Source: Flavobacteriaceae bacterium
GTDB taxonomy: Bacteria; Bacteroidota; Bacteroidia; Flavobacteriales; Flavobacteriaceae
NCBI GenBank assembly: GCA_003564185.1
Contig: PXFS01000139.1
Location: forward strand, 1 to 64,000
Reading direction: 5' to 3'
Length of the DNA stretch: 64,000 nt
The notes beneath the pieces were generated by a model. That model did not search any database, was not told the DNA's origin, and was given only the letters and a program-made list of their open reading frames with translations. Below are positions 55,524 to 63,680 of the stretch, piece by piece (the first letter of the stretch is position 1; every line of letters begins with the position of its first letter). The translations under genes were made by a program, and so were the position numbers.

Positions 55524-57008
55524 TTAAAAATTATAACGTAAGCCAAGCCCAGCTTCAATTCTTGAAAAGTTTTCATCATCATCTAGTTCGAAAGTAAATT
55601 TGTTAAACCCATTGTCAATTCTGTAATTATCATTAATAGCCACTATTAATCCAACATTAAAACCAAGATAAAAATTACCTCCTAAATAGATGTCATAATT
55701 GAGTCTTGTATTAAAAGCAAAAACATCTGATCTAGCTTGAACTCTACCATTTTCAAATCTATTGTCTTCCAAGTAGCTCATTCCTCCAACACCTACTGAA
55801 AAAATTAACTGGTTTTTATCTTTGGAACCAACAAATACTCTATGTGTATAATTTATACCATAATACAAAAACTCTGTACTAGAGTTTACAAACTCATTTG
55901 AGAACAATGCTCCGCCAAACCTTAGGTCTGTTTCAATTAATTCTGATGTTGAAGTGTAAAATCGATTGAAATAAAGGCTTATTCCGTTTTGATTATCGAG
56001 AAAAAAAGAAGCCTCAAAATCAATAAAATATCCTGTCCTAAATGATTCTGAAAGACTTTTTACATCATCAGGTAAATTTGGAGGAACTTGACCTAAACGA
56101 TTTGAAATTCCTCCACTTGAAGAAAGTCTTAACCTATTACTTTGTTCTTCAGCTCTTTCAAAACTAATTTCGCTTATCCTTCTTGTTTTATTGTCTTGCT
56201 GGTCTGAAAATTCTTGATCAGTTCCTTGATTCCTTTTGTCATCTATATCATCATTATTTTGATTTTCTGTTGATTCCATTTTTCTTTCATGTACATATGA
56301 ATCATGAAAAGAGTCATCTAAAAAAGCATATTCATATTCTATTCTTCCTTGCAAGGAGGGCATAATTTTAAAACTAGGTTGTAGGCTTTGTGAATCTACA
56401 TATAATTTTACGTAATAACTTTTACCATTTTCAACCTCTAAATATCTACCCTCTTTAGAATTGTTATCTATTTCAATTAATGCTCTACCTTTTGGGGCTT
56501 CCACACTAACAAATGCATTTCGTTCTACCTTATAACTCTGTTTATTTAACCTTAATGTGTAGGAACTCTTTTTGGCTATCTGTTTTGAATTATCAATACT
56601 ATAAAAATATATCTTCGCGTTATTTTCATTAGCATTAACATCTTTATCTTTACCTTTAAATATTTTTGCATCTTCAAAGTAGTATATTTCAGCTTCTACA
56701 TCAAAACAATTTGCAGAACCTTTTTCTATTGATTTGATTTTAATCAAATTAGCTCCATATTTTTTTGCTTCATCAGTCATTAATTGATATTGCTCTTTAA
56801 AAGTACAATTATTAGTTGATCGTGAATTATAGTTCAAAAGCCCTAAGGGTGTTGCGCCTTCTGGAACTTTCTCTACCATAGTAAATATATATACAGGCTC
56901 TGCAATAGAAGAATGACTTTTATCTTTATCGATAAAAGTAGAAATAGTTGGACTACAAGAACATGCTAAAATAGTAATTACAAAAAATTTTAAGAAGTTG
57001 TTCTTCAT
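55524..57008 (-). CDS. lipoprotein with N-terminal GANxIKI domain and C-terminal beta barrel (copy B, intact)
   Basis: The 494-residue product has a lipoprotein signal (first Cys of ACSCS near 16), an N-terminal domain (about 30-110) with VYIFTMVEKVPEGATPLGLL, a Cys-containing turn and YGANLIKIKSIE, a middle beta domain (about 130-235: KIYFYSIDNSK, YVKLYVDSQSLQP, MPSLQGRIEYEY), a polar linker and a roughly 220-residue C-terminal part with amphipathic strands ending GLRYNF, as in outer-membrane barrels. I do not recognise the family. Copies A and C on either side share all parts but are frameshifted. Confidence 0.75.
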   Translation of the reverse strand: MKNNFLKFFVITILACSCSPTISTFIDKDKSHSSIAEPVYIFTMVEKVPEGATPLGLLNYNSRSTNNCTFKEQYQLMTDEAKKYGANLIKIKSIEKGSANCFDVEAEIYYFEDAKIFKGKDKDVNANENNAKIYFYSIDNSKQIAKKSSYTLRLNKQSYKVERNAFVSVEAPKGRALIEIDNNSKEGRYLEVENGKSYYVKLYVDSQSLQPSFKIMPSLQGRIEYEYAFLDDSFHDSYVHERKMESTENQNNDDIDDKRNQGTDQEFSDQQDNKTRRISEISFERAEEQSNRLRLSSSGGISNRLGQVPPNLPDDVKSLSESFRTGYFIDFEASFFLDNQNGISLYFNRFYTSTSELIETDLRFGGALFSNEFVNSSTEFLYYGINYTHRVFVGSKDKNQLIFSVGVGGMSYLEDNRFENGRVQARSDVFAFNTRLNYDIYLGGNFYLGFNVGLIVAINDNYRIDNGFNKFTFELDDDENFSRIEAGLGLRYNF

Positions 57009-57019
57009 GATTGAAATTT

Positions 57020-58520
57020 TTAAAAATTATAATTTAATAAAAGACCTAAATTTACCCTATTTAAAGAATCTGGGTCTGGGATATCAAAAGTTCTGCCACT
57101 AAATTCATCTGCTACTTTTACATCTCCTAATCTACCCGTAATGAAACTTATTTGAGCACCTAAAAACCAATTTTTTGAAAATTGATAGGAGTATGAAACA
57201 GAAGCATAAACACCAAAAGTGTTGGTTGATTTTAATAATTCAAAAGATTGATTTTCATTTGAATATGCATCTGTAGTATCATAACTAACATAGCCAGCTC
57301 CAATACCAGAAGTCAATTGGTGCTTTTGGTTTGAAAGTAAATACCTGTTTTGATAACTCAATCCGTAAAAATTAATTTCTTGATTAGAATTTACATTTCC
57401 TGTAAATTCGTTTCCACCAGGTGGGTTTTGTGTAAAAAAATTGCTCGCTGATGAACGAAAAGTATTGGCATGAAAACCTAAGCCATGCATTTCATCAAAA
57501 AACAAAGAAAAATTAAGTTCTAAAAAGTAACCTGAATTTAAATCGCTTATATGATTTCTCAAATCTGAAGGTACCGAAGATGAAACACTTGCTGTTCTAA
57601 AAGCAGCTCCTCCTGAAACACTTATATCAACATCAAGATTCTTAAAAAATTTACTTTTCCTATATTCCTTTTCTTTTTTAGTTCTATTAGATGTATTTAC
57701 ATCTTCTAAGTCAACATAATTTAAACGACTTAAGTGCTTAACATCTTCAGGAGTAAATTCATACAAAAATTGGTTTTTTTTAGCTACATCAAAATCAAAA
57801 GATTCATATTCAATTCTTCCTCTTAAAGAAGACATAAGCTTAATTCTTGGGCAGGTATCACCTATTTCTGAATACAATTTTAAATAATAGACTTTTCCTT
57901 TCTCAAATTTAGTGTAAGCACCATATTTGTCTTCATCTAATATTTCAAAATAATTATTTCCATCGTTTACATTTAATAAACTGATTTTTGATTGCCCTTT
58001 TAACTGTGTTGTATCTCTTCTACTATTATATATGATTTTAAACTCATCCCTATTTCTTGTGGGAATTCCATGACTATATATTTGGACTAAAGCTTTATCA
58101 TCTTCAGCTTCTATAAAACTATCCTTATTTGAGTATTGGTAAGCATTTTCTAAATAATATAATTTGGCTTCTATGAAAAAGCATGTATTGCGCGTAAAAT
58201 AAAAATCATTGATTTTAATAATGTTGGCTCCCTTTAATCTGGCCTCTTTTTTAAATTCTATAAAAAGATCTTTAAAATCACAGCCCCCCCCTTTCTTTTG
58301 GGTTGAAATTTAAACTTCCAACAAATTCTACAGTCTCAGGTAGTTTTTCTGATTGCGTGAAGATTACTACTTTTTCATTTCTATCAAGTTTTTGCATTTC
58401 ATTCGCAGAACTTACAATCAACTTAGGCCCACAGGAAGTGACTAAAAAAAGACAAATGAAATAAATATAAATTTTTTGATTATAAAAAAAATTTTGGATG
58501 ACAGATGGATTAATTTTCAT
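57020..58520 (-). pseudogene. frameshifted lipoprotein-plus-barrel family member (copy C), G8 tract
   Basis: Read from 58520, the first 80 codons give a lipoprotein signal (LVTSC) and part of the N-terminal domain (VVIFTQSEKLPETVEFVGSL), ending in a stop at 58278 just after a run of eight G. In another frame the family continues unbroken from the G run to 57020: GCDFKDL, LKGANIIKIND, AKLYYLENA, YYLKLYSEIG, MSSLRGRIEYE and a barrel ending LLNYNF. The span is 1501 bases; with seven G it is 1500 and codes 499 residues, matching copy B. The gene is therefore one base out of frame at a homopolymer. Confidence 0.88.
58284..58291 (-). repeat. G8 homopolymer at the frameshift in copy C
   Basis: Eight C on the plus strand, read as G on the coding strand. 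Seven or ten G would join the N-terminal frame (Lys-Glu-Arg-Gly) to the downstream frame (Cys-Asp-Phe-Lys). Confidence 0.92.
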
Positions 58521-58622
58521 TTAAAATACGCATTCAAAAGTTGAAGCGGCAATATATTATTTTCTTAACTTCTTAAGAAACTCTTACTAATTTTATTCCG
58601 ACTTTTGAATTTTATAAATCAG

Positions 58623-59312
58623 ATGAGTCAATTAGTTACCCTTAGTATATTTAAATATTCTACATTTAGCTCTAAGCTTTGGGCTTTTGGCATGATGCAG
58701 TTTGCACATACCAGATTAAGAAAAGCAAAGAATTGTACTTTCTACAAATTACTTGGAAGTGGCAAAGATGGTTTTAATCCATTTCCAGATTGGTCAGTTT
58801 ATGGGGTATTACAAGTATGGGAAAACGAAGAGTCTGCTTCGCATTTCATTCATCATAGTAAATTGTTTAAAAAATACTTCAAGCATTCTAACAAGCATAG
58901 CATTTTGTATATGAAAAGCATACAAGCTAAAGGTAAATGGTCTGGAGTTAATCCTTTTCAAAAGCATGAAGTTGATTCAGAAGATCAAAAAATAGCCGTC
59001 ATTACAAGAGCAAGTATAAAATGGAGTAAGTTATTTACTTTCTGGAAATTTGTGCCAGAATCTCAAAAACCATTAAGCAATGCCAAGGGTTTAGTCTACA
59101 CAAAAGGTTTTGGTGAGGTACCATTTAAAGAAATGGCAACATTTAGTATATGGGAAACAAAAGATGATTTATTCAAATTTGCGTATCAAAGTAAAGAACA
59201 TATTGAAGCTATTCAAAAAACAAGGAGTATAAATTGGTACTCAGAGGAAATGTTTAGTCGATTTGCCATAATTAAGATAGTTGGAGAACTTATAAAAAAA
59301 TCGAACAAATAG
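58623..59312 (+). CDS. CrtA-like (spheroidene monooxygenase-type, DUF3291) protein
   Basis: The 229-residue product resembles spheroidene monooxygenase CrtA homologs: KLWAFGMMQFAHTRLRK (about 20-36), CTFYKLLGSGKDGFNPFPDW, VYGVLQVWENEESASHFI and the duplicated second half (ITRASIKWSKLFTFWKFVPE, MATFSIWETKDDLFKFAY). The two halves look like tandem ferredoxin-like, dimeric alpha/beta barrel units, as in heme or monooxygenase-type families. No carotenoid gene is adjacent, so a carotenoid role is not shown. The ATG at 58623 is used. Confidence 0.8.
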   Translation: MSQLVTLSIFKYSTFSSKLWAFGMMQFAHTRLRKAKNCTFYKLLGSGKDGFNPFPDWSVYGVLQVWENEESASHFIHHSKLFKKYFKHSNKHSILYMKSIQAKGKWSGVNPFQKHEVDSEDQKIAVITRASIKWSKLFTFWKFVPESQKPLSNAKGLVYTKGFGEVPFKEMATFSIWETKDDLFKFAYQSKEHIEAIQKTRSINWYSEEMFSRFAIIKIVGELIKKSNK

Positions 59313-59369
59313 ATTTTCGTATTATTTTTAATTAATTTAGCTTGTATTAATTTATTTAAAAACAGTAAC

Positions 59370-60298
59370 ATGAAAAAAATTACAAAATTATTCTTATGTT
59401 TCTTTGTTGTTTGTTCAATCAAAGTTACAGCTCAAGATTTATCCATTTCATTTGAATCTGATGAGGGATTCAACTTAGGAGAAATTAATGGTCAAAATAA
59501 CTGGGTTTCCAATCCTGACTTGTCTCCATTAATCACAATCACAGATGAACGTTCAAGTGATGGTGACCGATCACTTCACTTACAAGGAGACCCAAATGGA
59601 TCAATTCCAGGTGGAAATATAACTGGAACCTTGAGTCCTGATATTGCTTTTGATGGACAAGTTACTTCTACAGTTGACGTTTGGATTGAGTCTGGAGATG
59701 AAACTACTTCTTCAGAATTTAATTTAATAGCACAAAGCCCAAGTCAAGGATTTTTAACCTCACGAGTGATTTTTTTTAATGGAGAGATACTTGTTTTAGA
59801 TACCAGCTCCACTAATCCAGAGGACTTAGAGTTTAAAATGGCAGGCACCTACCCTGAAGACCAATGGTTTGAATTAAAAATTGAATACGACTTTAATGCT
59901 GAAACAATTGAATATTATATTGAAGACGACTTGATATTAACTGGAGATGTGTATGCTGGGACTAACATAGAGCAAATTATATTTTTCTCTTCTTTTAATC
60001 AAACTGAAGCTTTTATAGATAACATTAATTTTATGAGCGAAAGCATGAGTGTTCAGCAAGTTGTAGATTTCAATTTTAGTGTTTACCCAAACCCTACTTC
60101 TAACATGTTAAAAATTTCTGGGCAAAATATTTCAGAAATAAATGAAGCTCAAATCTATAATATTGCTGGCAAACAAGTAAAAGCAGAACTTAATCAAGAC
60201 AAAAGTATTGATGTGAGCCATTTACCATCTGGAGTATATATATGATGAATTTAAAAACATCAGAAACCACAAAAACAGTAAAGTTTATTAAAAATTAA
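59370..60298 (+). pseudogene. T9SS type A sorting-domain cargo protein, frameshifted in the signal domain
   Basis: The product has a signal peptide (about 1-21, ending VTAQ) and a roughly 200-residue LamG/concanavalin-like beta domain (INGQNNWVSNPDLSP ... IEYDFNAETIEYYIEDDLIL ... AFIDNINFMS). From about residue 235 the T9SS type A domain follows: FNFSVYPNPTSNMLKISGQN, AQIYNIAGKQVKAEL, DVSHLPSGVYI. A stop at 60243 cuts it before the last strand. The missing end, NLKTSETTKTVKFIKN, lies in another frame up to 60298. One fewer TA in the tract at 60235-60242 joins the frames and gives a domain of normal length. Confidence 0.85.
60235..60242 (+). repeat. (TA)4 tract at the frameshift in the T9SS cargo gene
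   Basis: G-TATATATA-TG: with three TA units the codons read Gly-Val-Tyr-Met-Met-Asn-Leu and then the family's C-terminal strand. Confidence 0.85.
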
Positions 60299-60325
60299 TT
60301 ATTACAGTTATTAATACACGCATTT

Positions 60326-60360
60326 AAACCACTCTTAATTAGAGTGGTTTTTATATTTTT
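60326..60360 (+). terminator. rho-independent terminator after the T9SS cargo gene
   Basis: AAACCACTCT (60326-60335) pairs with AGAGTGGTTT (60341-60350) around a five-base loop, followed by a T-rich run. That run also forms the -7 element of the ABC ATPase gene. Confidence 0.88.
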
Positions 60361-60361
60361 G
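60354..60361 (+). promoter_or_regulatory. -7 element for the ABC ATPase gene
   Basis: TATTTTTG fits TAnnTTTG, overlaps the tail of the upstream terminator and ends 9 bases before the TTG at 60371. Confidence 0.45.
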
Positions 60362-60370
60362 GAAAAAAAC

Positions 60371-61165
60371 TTGATTTTAGAAGCTAAAAATTTAACGGTA
60401 GGTTATGCTGATGGTGGTAAAACAAATAATATACTAACTTCCATAAACCTCTGTTTGGACGAAGGTAAAATGATAGCTGTGATTGGAGTTAATGGCTCTG
60501 GAAAATCCACACTTTTGAGAAGTCTGACTGGTGTACAAGAAGTTTTAAAAGGCCAAGTTTATATTCAAGGTATAGATTCAAGAAAATTAAATCCTAAAGA
60601 ACTAGCTTCAAAAATGAGTCTGGTGTTAACCAATCAACCCATTTCTAAAAACCTAAGTGTATATGAATTGATAAGTCTTGGTAGACACCCTTATACAAAT
60701 TGGTTGGGAATAAATTCTCCAAACGACAAAAAAATTATTTTAAAAGCTTTACAACAAGTAGGTCTTCAAGATTTAAGAGATAAAAAATGTGACGAATTAA
60801 GTGATGGGCAACTTCAAAAAGTACTTTTAGCTAGAGCAATTGCGCAAGATACGCCGCTAATTATTTTAGATGAGCCTACCACTCATTTAGATATGTATCA
60901 TAAAGCGCAGGTACTTCACCTATTAAAGGATGTATGTCTACAAACCAAAAAAACAGTAATTTTTGCTTCTCATGAATTGAATCTAGCTATACAGCTCTGT
61001 GATGAAATTGTTTTAATTAACAACGGAAAAGCATATCAAGGCAGTCCACAAGAACTAATTGATTCGGGAGATTTCAACCAATTATTTCCACAAGATCTTA
61101 TTGAATTTGATCAATCCAGTAGAAGCTTTAGAGTATCAAAAAAACAAATTGATAAATATCAGTAA
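60371..61165 (+). CDS. ABC transporter ATP-binding protein, FecE/BtuD-like
   Basis: The roughly 264-residue ATPase has Walker A GVNGSGKST, signature LSDGQLQKVLLARAI, Walker B LIILDEPTTHLD and the H-loop ASHELN, in the order of the iron-siderophore/heme/cobalamin importer branch. The frame has no ATG near its start. A GTG at 60344 lies inside the terminator hairpin and a TTG at 60359 inside the -7 element, so the TTG at 60371, (M)ILEAKNLTVGY, fits best. No permease or binding-protein gene is adjacent, so it is an orphan subunit or works with genes elsewhere. Confidence 0.88.
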   Translation: MILEAKNLTVGYADGGKTNNILTSINLCLDEGKMIAVIGVNGSGKSTLLRSLTGVQEVLKGQVYIQGIDSRKLNPKELASKMSLVLTNQPISKNLSVYELISLGRHPYTNWLGINSPNDKKIILKALQQVGLQDLRDKKCDELSDGQLQKVLLARAIAQDTPLIILDEPTTHLDMYHKAQVLHLLKDVCLQTKKTVIFASHELNLAIQLCDEIVLINNGKAYQGSPQELIDSGDFNQLFPQDLIEFDQSSRSFRVSKKQIDKYQ

Positions 61166-61235
61166 TCCGGTTAAATTATAAATTTATTTGATTTTAAATT
61201 TTATTGTTTTTTTAATTTCGAATAAAAATCGAAAT

Positions 61236-61985
61236 ATGTTACTTAAAAACAAAATTGCTTTGATTACGGGTGCAAGCAGTGGCATTGGAAAAGCTACTGC
61301 AAAATTATTCGTAAAAGAAGGTGCAAAAGTCGTTTTATCTGATCTTAATGATGAAGAAGGTAATAAACTTATTGAGGAGTTAAATAAAGATCAGAAAACT
61401 GCCGTTTTTTTAAAAGCAGATGTAGCCAAAGAAAAAGATCACAAAAAGCTTGTTGATTTAGCCCTATCTGAATTTAAAAAATTAGATATTGCGGTTAATA
61501 ATGCTGGGATTGGAGGACCACAGGCTAAAACAGGAGATTATCTATCAGAAGATTGGAACCATGTAATTAACGTCAACCTAAATGGTGTCTTTTATGGAAT
61601 GAAGCATCAGATTAAAGCGATGAAACAAAATGGATCTGGTTGTATTATTAATATTTCTTCTATCCTTGGCAAAGTTGGGACACAAAATTCACCTGCCTAT
61701 GTAACCGCTAAACATGGTATGAATGGATTAACTAAGGCGGCGGCTTTAGAACATGCAGAAGATAATATTAGAATTAATTCTGTTGGTCCTGGTTATATAC
61801 TTACACCACTCCTTGAAAATAATTTAGATCAACAGACATTAGAAATGCTTAAAGAACTACATGCACTAAAAAGATTAGGAAAGTCAGAAGAAGTATCAGA
61901 ATTAATTGCTTGGCTGGCAAGTGATAAAGCTTCTTTTGTAACAGGTTCATATTATCCAATTGACGGGGGATATTTATCTCAGTAA
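61236..61985 (+). CDS. short-chain dehydrogenase/reductase
   Basis: The 249-residue SDR has the cofactor motif TGASSGIGKATAKLF (about 12-26), NNAGIGGPQ, the catalytic Ser in INISSILG (about 141-148) and YVTAKHG (Tyr and Lys of YxxxK, about 157-163), and a C-terminal SYYPIDGGYLSQ. The Asp at the end of beta-2 (VLSDLND) favours NAD over NADP. It resembles glucose 1-dehydrogenase and sterol-type dehydrogenases, but the substrate is unknown. The ATG at 61236 is used; an earlier in-frame codon at 61188 lacks SDR sequence. Confidence 0.93.
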   Translation: MLLKNKIALITGASSGIGKATAKLFVKEGAKVVLSDLNDEEGNKLIEELNKDQKTAVFLKADVAKEKDHKKLVDLALSEFKKLDIAVNNAGIGGPQAKTGDYLSEDWNHVINVNLNGVFYGMKHQIKAMKQNGSGCIINISSILGKVGTQNSPAYVTAKHGMNGLTKAAALEHAEDNIRINSVGPGYILTPLLENNLDQQTLEMLKELHALKRLGKSEEVSELIAWLASDKASFVTGSYYPIDGGYLSQ

Positions 61986-62107
61986 ATCACTTCTCTTGTT
62001 AGATCTCATATAAAGTATTTTCAATTTAATTTAAAACTATTGAAAATTAATTTATAACATGATAATTTCTGCTTAAATTAAGCTTGTCATTTTCTCATGA
62101 TGTAAAG

Positions 62108-62935
62108 CTAATCAGAATCATCCTTATTTGGATCATAACTATACTTTCTTTGTTCGTTGAGCTTTTCTGCTGCCTCCAGTTCCTCTTTAGGAATTACCTT
62201 CAAAAACGAAGGATGTTGTTCTATTGCATATTGAAGCTTTTCTGTAATTTCCTCAACGCTTTCATTTTCATAATCAATCTCCATGGGTTCTTTTATAACC
62301 ATAGATTGAAGAATCCCTCTTTTTTTAATCACTAAACCTTTTTTATCAAAGGAACGCCTAAAACCATCAATAACAATAGGAATAACAATTGGTTTCTGAT
62401 TTTTGATAATGTAAGCTGTACCTTTACGTATTGGTTTCCAGGGAGTTGTTGTGCCTTGTGGAAAGGTTATGAGCCAGCCATCATCTAAAGCTTTTTTAAT
62501 GCTGGTAATATCACTCATCTTTACTTGCCTATTCACATCTTTACCACCAGCACGCCATGTTCTATCAATACTCACAGAACCTGCATAAGCAAAAACCTTA
62601 GGTAAAAATCCCTTTTTCATGGTCTCTCTTGCAGCAACATAGTACATATTTAATTTTGGGTGCCATAAATAACCTACGTTTTTAATATTATCAATTCTAC
62701 CACTTAAACTGGCATTAAAAACATGGTACATGGCAACTACATCTGCAAAATAAGTTTGATGATTAGAAACAAATAGTACATTATTATGAGGTAATTTTCT
62801 TAAAATTTCTGAACCTTCAATTTGAAGTTGATTAAAACCTCTATAGCGCCTATGCGTTAAAAAACCCATTATTCTTATAATCCATTTTTTAATGTATAAA
62901 TAATGACCAAATGGATTTTGTCTAAATATTCCCAT
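62108..62935 (-). CDS. 1-acylglycerol-3-phosphate acyltransferase-like protein
   Basis: The 275-residue product has the PlsC-type acyltransferase layout: SNHQTYFADVVAMYHVF (about 57-73), RTWRAGG for the second block, FPQGTTTPWKPIRKGTAYI (about 134-152) in place of the usual EGTRS block, and PIVIPIVIDG. The first block reads His-x5-Asp rather than the common His-x4-Asp, so the active site is divergent but seems deliberate. It may acylate lysophospholipids or aminolipids. The first half has a short hydrophobic segment (about 10-25). Confidence 0.82.
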   Translation of the reverse strand: MGIFRQNPFGHYLYIKKWIIRIMGFLTHRRYRGFNQLQIEGSEILRKLPHNNVLFVSNHQTYFADVVAMYHVFNASLSGRIDNIKNVGYLWHPKLNMYYVAARETMKKGFLPKVFAYAGSVSIDRTWRAGGKDVNRQVKMSDITSIKKALDDGWLITFPQGTTTPWKPIRKGTAYIIKNQKPIVIPIVIDGFRRSFDKKGLVIKKRGILQSMVIKEPMEIDYENESVEEITEKLQYAIEQHPSFLKVIPKEELEAAEKLNEQRKYSYDPNKDDSD

Positions 62936-62957
62936 GAATATAATTAAAATGAAATTG

Positions 62958-62965
62958 CAAAAGTA
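62958..62965 (-). promoter_or_regulatory. -7 element for the acyltransferase gene
   Basis: TACTTTTG on the minus strand fits TAnnTTTG and ends 22 bases before the ATG. Confidence 0.42.
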
Positions 62966-63023
62966 AATAAAATTTTAATTTATGTACAAGATACCCGCAA
63001 TCTATAATCAATGAAAAATCTCT

Positions 63024-63680
63024 CTAATTATTTGAATTCTTAATAATTCCATTTAAATATTCTTTCAATTCACTTAAAATCATTGCTGTAGCCCCCCAAA
63101 CAATTTCATTATTGAGATATAAGCATTTCACGGTAGTTGGAGATAAATATGCCGAGGAAACTTCTTTGTATTGAACATACTCATCATTGAGCAAATCTTC
63201 CACTTTTATTTCAATTATTTCTTCTACTTCTGCCTCCTGTAGCTTGAATTTAGGAGGTTTTGAATAGGTTCCAAGATATGGGCTTACTAAAAAATTTGAG
63301 GGAGGAATATAAAGTTGGGTCAACGCAGAAACTAATTGAATTTGGCTTGCACTTACCCCTATTTCTTCTTCAGTTTCTCGAAGTGCAGTAAAAGCCTCAT
63401 CCAAATCATTCTCTTCTTGCGCCCCTCCAGGTAATCCGATTTGATTGGAATGAACGCCTGGGTATTTGTTTCTTCTAATCAAGGCTATACAGGCTTTGTT
63501 TTTTGAATTTGGATAAATTAAAACCATGACAGAAGCTGCTTTTGCCGATAAGCTTGAAAAGTCTAATTTATGGAGTTCCTCTCTTCTACTTTTATGAGTC
63601 ATAATTGCATGGGCAACTCTACCTGGTAGTTGATTTTTTTTTATTTTAGCCACTAAATTTTTTACATATGAAAAGTCCAT
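63024..63680 (-). CDS. NUDIX hydrolase, CoA pyrophosphatase-like
   Basis: The 218-residue product has the Nudix region GLPGGAQEENDLDEAFTALR followed by ETEEEIGV (about 83-110) and the preceding LIRRNKYPGVHSNQI, with the NSNQ/HSNQI segment typical of the NudL CoA pyrophosphatase branch. It would hydrolyse CoA or its derivatives. The 5' end overlaps that of a divergent cyclophilin-type gene by 13 bases. Confidence 0.92.
   Translation of the reverse strand: MDFSYVKNLVAKIKKNQLPGRVAHAIMTHKSRREELHKLDFSSLSAKAASVMVLIYPNSKNKACIALIRRNKYPGVHSNQIGLPGGAQEENDLDEAFTALRETEEEIGVSASQIQLVSALTQLYIPPSNFLVSPYLGTYSKPPKFKLQEAEVEEIIEIKVEDLLNDEYVQYKEVSSAYLSPTTVKCLYLNNEIVWGATAMILSELKEYLNGIIKNSNN

Noticed and set aside
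62084-62335. Plus-strand open frame of 83 codons opposite the acyltransferase gene
   Set aside because: It lies almost wholly antisense to a clear gene and is composed of hydrophobic residues typical of reversed coding sequence.
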